Positions 5,163 to 6,131 of a stretch of 6,131 nt of DNA are shown piece by piece (within the stretch, counting starts at the first letter, position 1; the number at the start of each line of letters is the position of its first letter). The stretch is from Armatimonadota bacterium. GTDB taxonomy: Bacteria > Actinomycetota > Acidimicrobiia > Spongiisociales > UBA5794. The notes under the pieces are model-generated. The model was not told where the DNA came from. It saw only the letters and a program-made list of their open reading frames with translations, and did no database searches. The stretch is taken from positions 1-6,131 of the forward strand of contig QQUL01000014.1 in the NCBI GenBank assembly GCA_008501565.1. Reading direction: 5' to 3'. A program made the position numbers and the translations under genes.

Positions 5163-6131
5163 ACGTGATCAGCAGGCTCTACCGCGGGGAAACCCACTTC
5201 GACTTCGTCAAGGTGTCGCGCACAACCATGAAGGTGTCGATCGGGGCCGTCATCGTTTCCATCTTCTTGATGATCTTTCTGCAGTTCAACCTCTCGATTG
5301 ATTTCACCGGCGGCGTCATCGTGACGGTGCCGAACGTCAACGAGGCCTCCGTGGATGAGATCCGTACGGACCTTCGAGACGTCGGACAGGGAGATGCCAG
5401 GGTGCAGGTGTCCCAAAGCGGCCTGGACGATGCCGGTCCCTCTACGGTCACGGTTCAAACCGAGGCGATCGATGACCCTGCAGAGCAGGACGCACTTGTC
5501 GCTGCCGTCGCTGCAGCCGCTGGTGCCGATGTCAACGAAGCGAACCTGTCGGCCGTGGGCCCAACGTTCGGTGACGAAGTGACCAAGGCCGCCATCGAGG
5601 CACTCATCATTTTCCTCATCGCGGTTGCACTCTTCATCACATGGCGATTTGAGTGGAAGATGGCCGTCGCTGCGCTGGCAGCGCTCTTCCACGACCTCAT
5701 CATCACCGGTGGCTTGTACGCACTCATCGGATTCGTCGTGACGCCAGCAACGGTCATCGCCGTGCTGACAATCCTCGGTTACTCGCTGTACGACACGGTG
5801 GTCGTCTATGAGAAGGTCAAGGAGAATGAGCGCCAACTCCATACGCAAACCACCTTCTCGGCGATCGTCAACCTCTCCATGAACCAGGTGCTGATGCGGT
5901 CAATCAACACGTCGCTGACATCACTGATTCCCGTCGGTACGCTGCTTCTCGTTGGAGTCCTTGCCATCGGCGGCGAAACGCTCAAGGAGTTTGCTCTTGC
6001 TCTCTTCATCGGGATAGCAGTGGGCACCTACTCTTCGATCTTCATCGCTGCTCCCATCCTCGCCCGCTGGAAAGAAACCGAACCCGAGTGGGAACGACAA
6101 CGCAGGAGAGCCGAACGTGGCGGCGAAACGG
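5159..6131 (+). CDS. secF: Protein translocase subunit SecF (3' end cut by window)
   Basis: SecF is the partner of SecD in the proton-driven export complex. The frame is open from GTG 5159 to the window edge, giving 324 residues with no stop, so the C-terminal end is missing. Visible features: YRGETHFDFV near the N-terminus (8-17), TM1 (about 26-44), the IDFTGG motif (47-52), an extracytoplasmic domain to about 143 with VGPTFGDEVTKAA (133-145), then helices at about 145-162, 168-192, 195-219, 250-271 and 277-302. The conserved proton-pathway Asp corresponds to D212 in ILGYSLYDTVVVYEKVKEN (205-223). MNQVLMRSINTS (241-252) matches the conserved NQxLxRxINTS segment with its arginine (R247). The basic tail WERQRRRAER (311-320) is cytoplasmic. 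Tyrosine before D212, where proteobacteria have asparagine, is typical of actinobacterial SecF. The start overlaps the secD stop as GTGA (5159-5162). An alternative GTG at 5165 would remove two residues. Confidence 0.96.
   Translation, partial: MNVISRLYRGETHFDFVKVSRTTMKVSIGAVIVSIFLMIFLQFNLSIDFTGGVIVTVPNVNEASVDEIRTDLRDVGQGDARVQVSQSGLDDAGPSTVTVQTEAIDDPAEQDALVAAVAAAAGADVNEANLSAVGPTFGDEVTKAAIEALIIFLIAVALFITWRFEWKMAVAALAALFHDLIITGGLYALIGFVVTPATVIAVLTILGYSLYDTVVVYEKVKENERQLHTQTTFSAIVNLSMNQVLMRSINTSLTSLIPVGTLLLVGVLAIGGETLKEFALALFIGIAVGTYSSIFIAAPILARWKETEPEWERQRRRAERGGET

Noticed and set aside
5030..5848. 272-codon open frame on the - strand opposite secD and secF
   Set aside because: Low-complexity His/Asp-rich translation, antisense to clear SecD/SecF coding sequence. 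Treated as a shadow.

Overview
This window carries six essentially ordinary, co-directional housekeeping genes on the + strand, in the order (end of ruvA) - ruvB - queA - tgt - yajC - secD - secF (secF cut by the window end). I see no mobile element, CRISPR array, RNA gene, phage gene or frameshift. All protein identities come from recognising conserved family motifs by eye, not from database searches.

The DNA is fairly GC-rich (roughly 60% by eye). The SecD and SecF motif variants (LDSYIVYFERIKEE in SecD, GYSLYDTVVVYEKV in SecF) resemble actinobacterial versions rather than the proteobacterial VDANVLIFERI and SxNDTIVVFDRI forms. Frequent GTG starts fit the same picture. The order ruvAB-queA-tgt-yajC-secDF combines the ruv/que/tgt linkage known from Firmicutes and other phyla with the ruvB-yajC-secD-secF linkage of classical actinobacteria, where queA and tgt are usually absent. 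My best inference is a deep-branching actinobacterium that still makes queuosine, for example an Acidimicrobiia-like lineage. The lineage is not proven.

Layout: 1-21 is the probable tail of ruvA, overlapping the ruvB start by ATGA. 18-1040 is ruvB (Holliday-junction branch-migration motor). 1041-1105 is a short gap that may hold a leaderless promoter for queA. 1106-2122 queA and 2119-3228 tgt overlap by ATGA and encode two enzymes of queuosine tRNA modification. 3229-3348 is a 120-base gap with a 14-base-period tandem repeat, followed by a strong Shine-Dalgarno for yajC. 3349-3693 yajC, 3690-5162 secD and 5159 onward secF are joined by two GTGA overlaps and encode the accessory Sec translocase complex.

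Functionally the window has three modules: DNA repair (RuvAB), tRNA wobble modification (Tgt inserts preQ1 at position 34, QueA then converts it to epoxyqueuosine), and protein export (SecDF-YajC, which uses the proton gradient to help SecYEG/SecA). The tight overlaps within modules, and gaps only before queA and yajC, suggest one long transcript with possible internal promoters at the two gaps. The most interesting points are modest: the tandem repeat before yajC, an altered substrate-pocket loop in Tgt, altered conserved residues in QueA, a possible leaderless queA start, and the synteny itself. I did not find a new biological system here.
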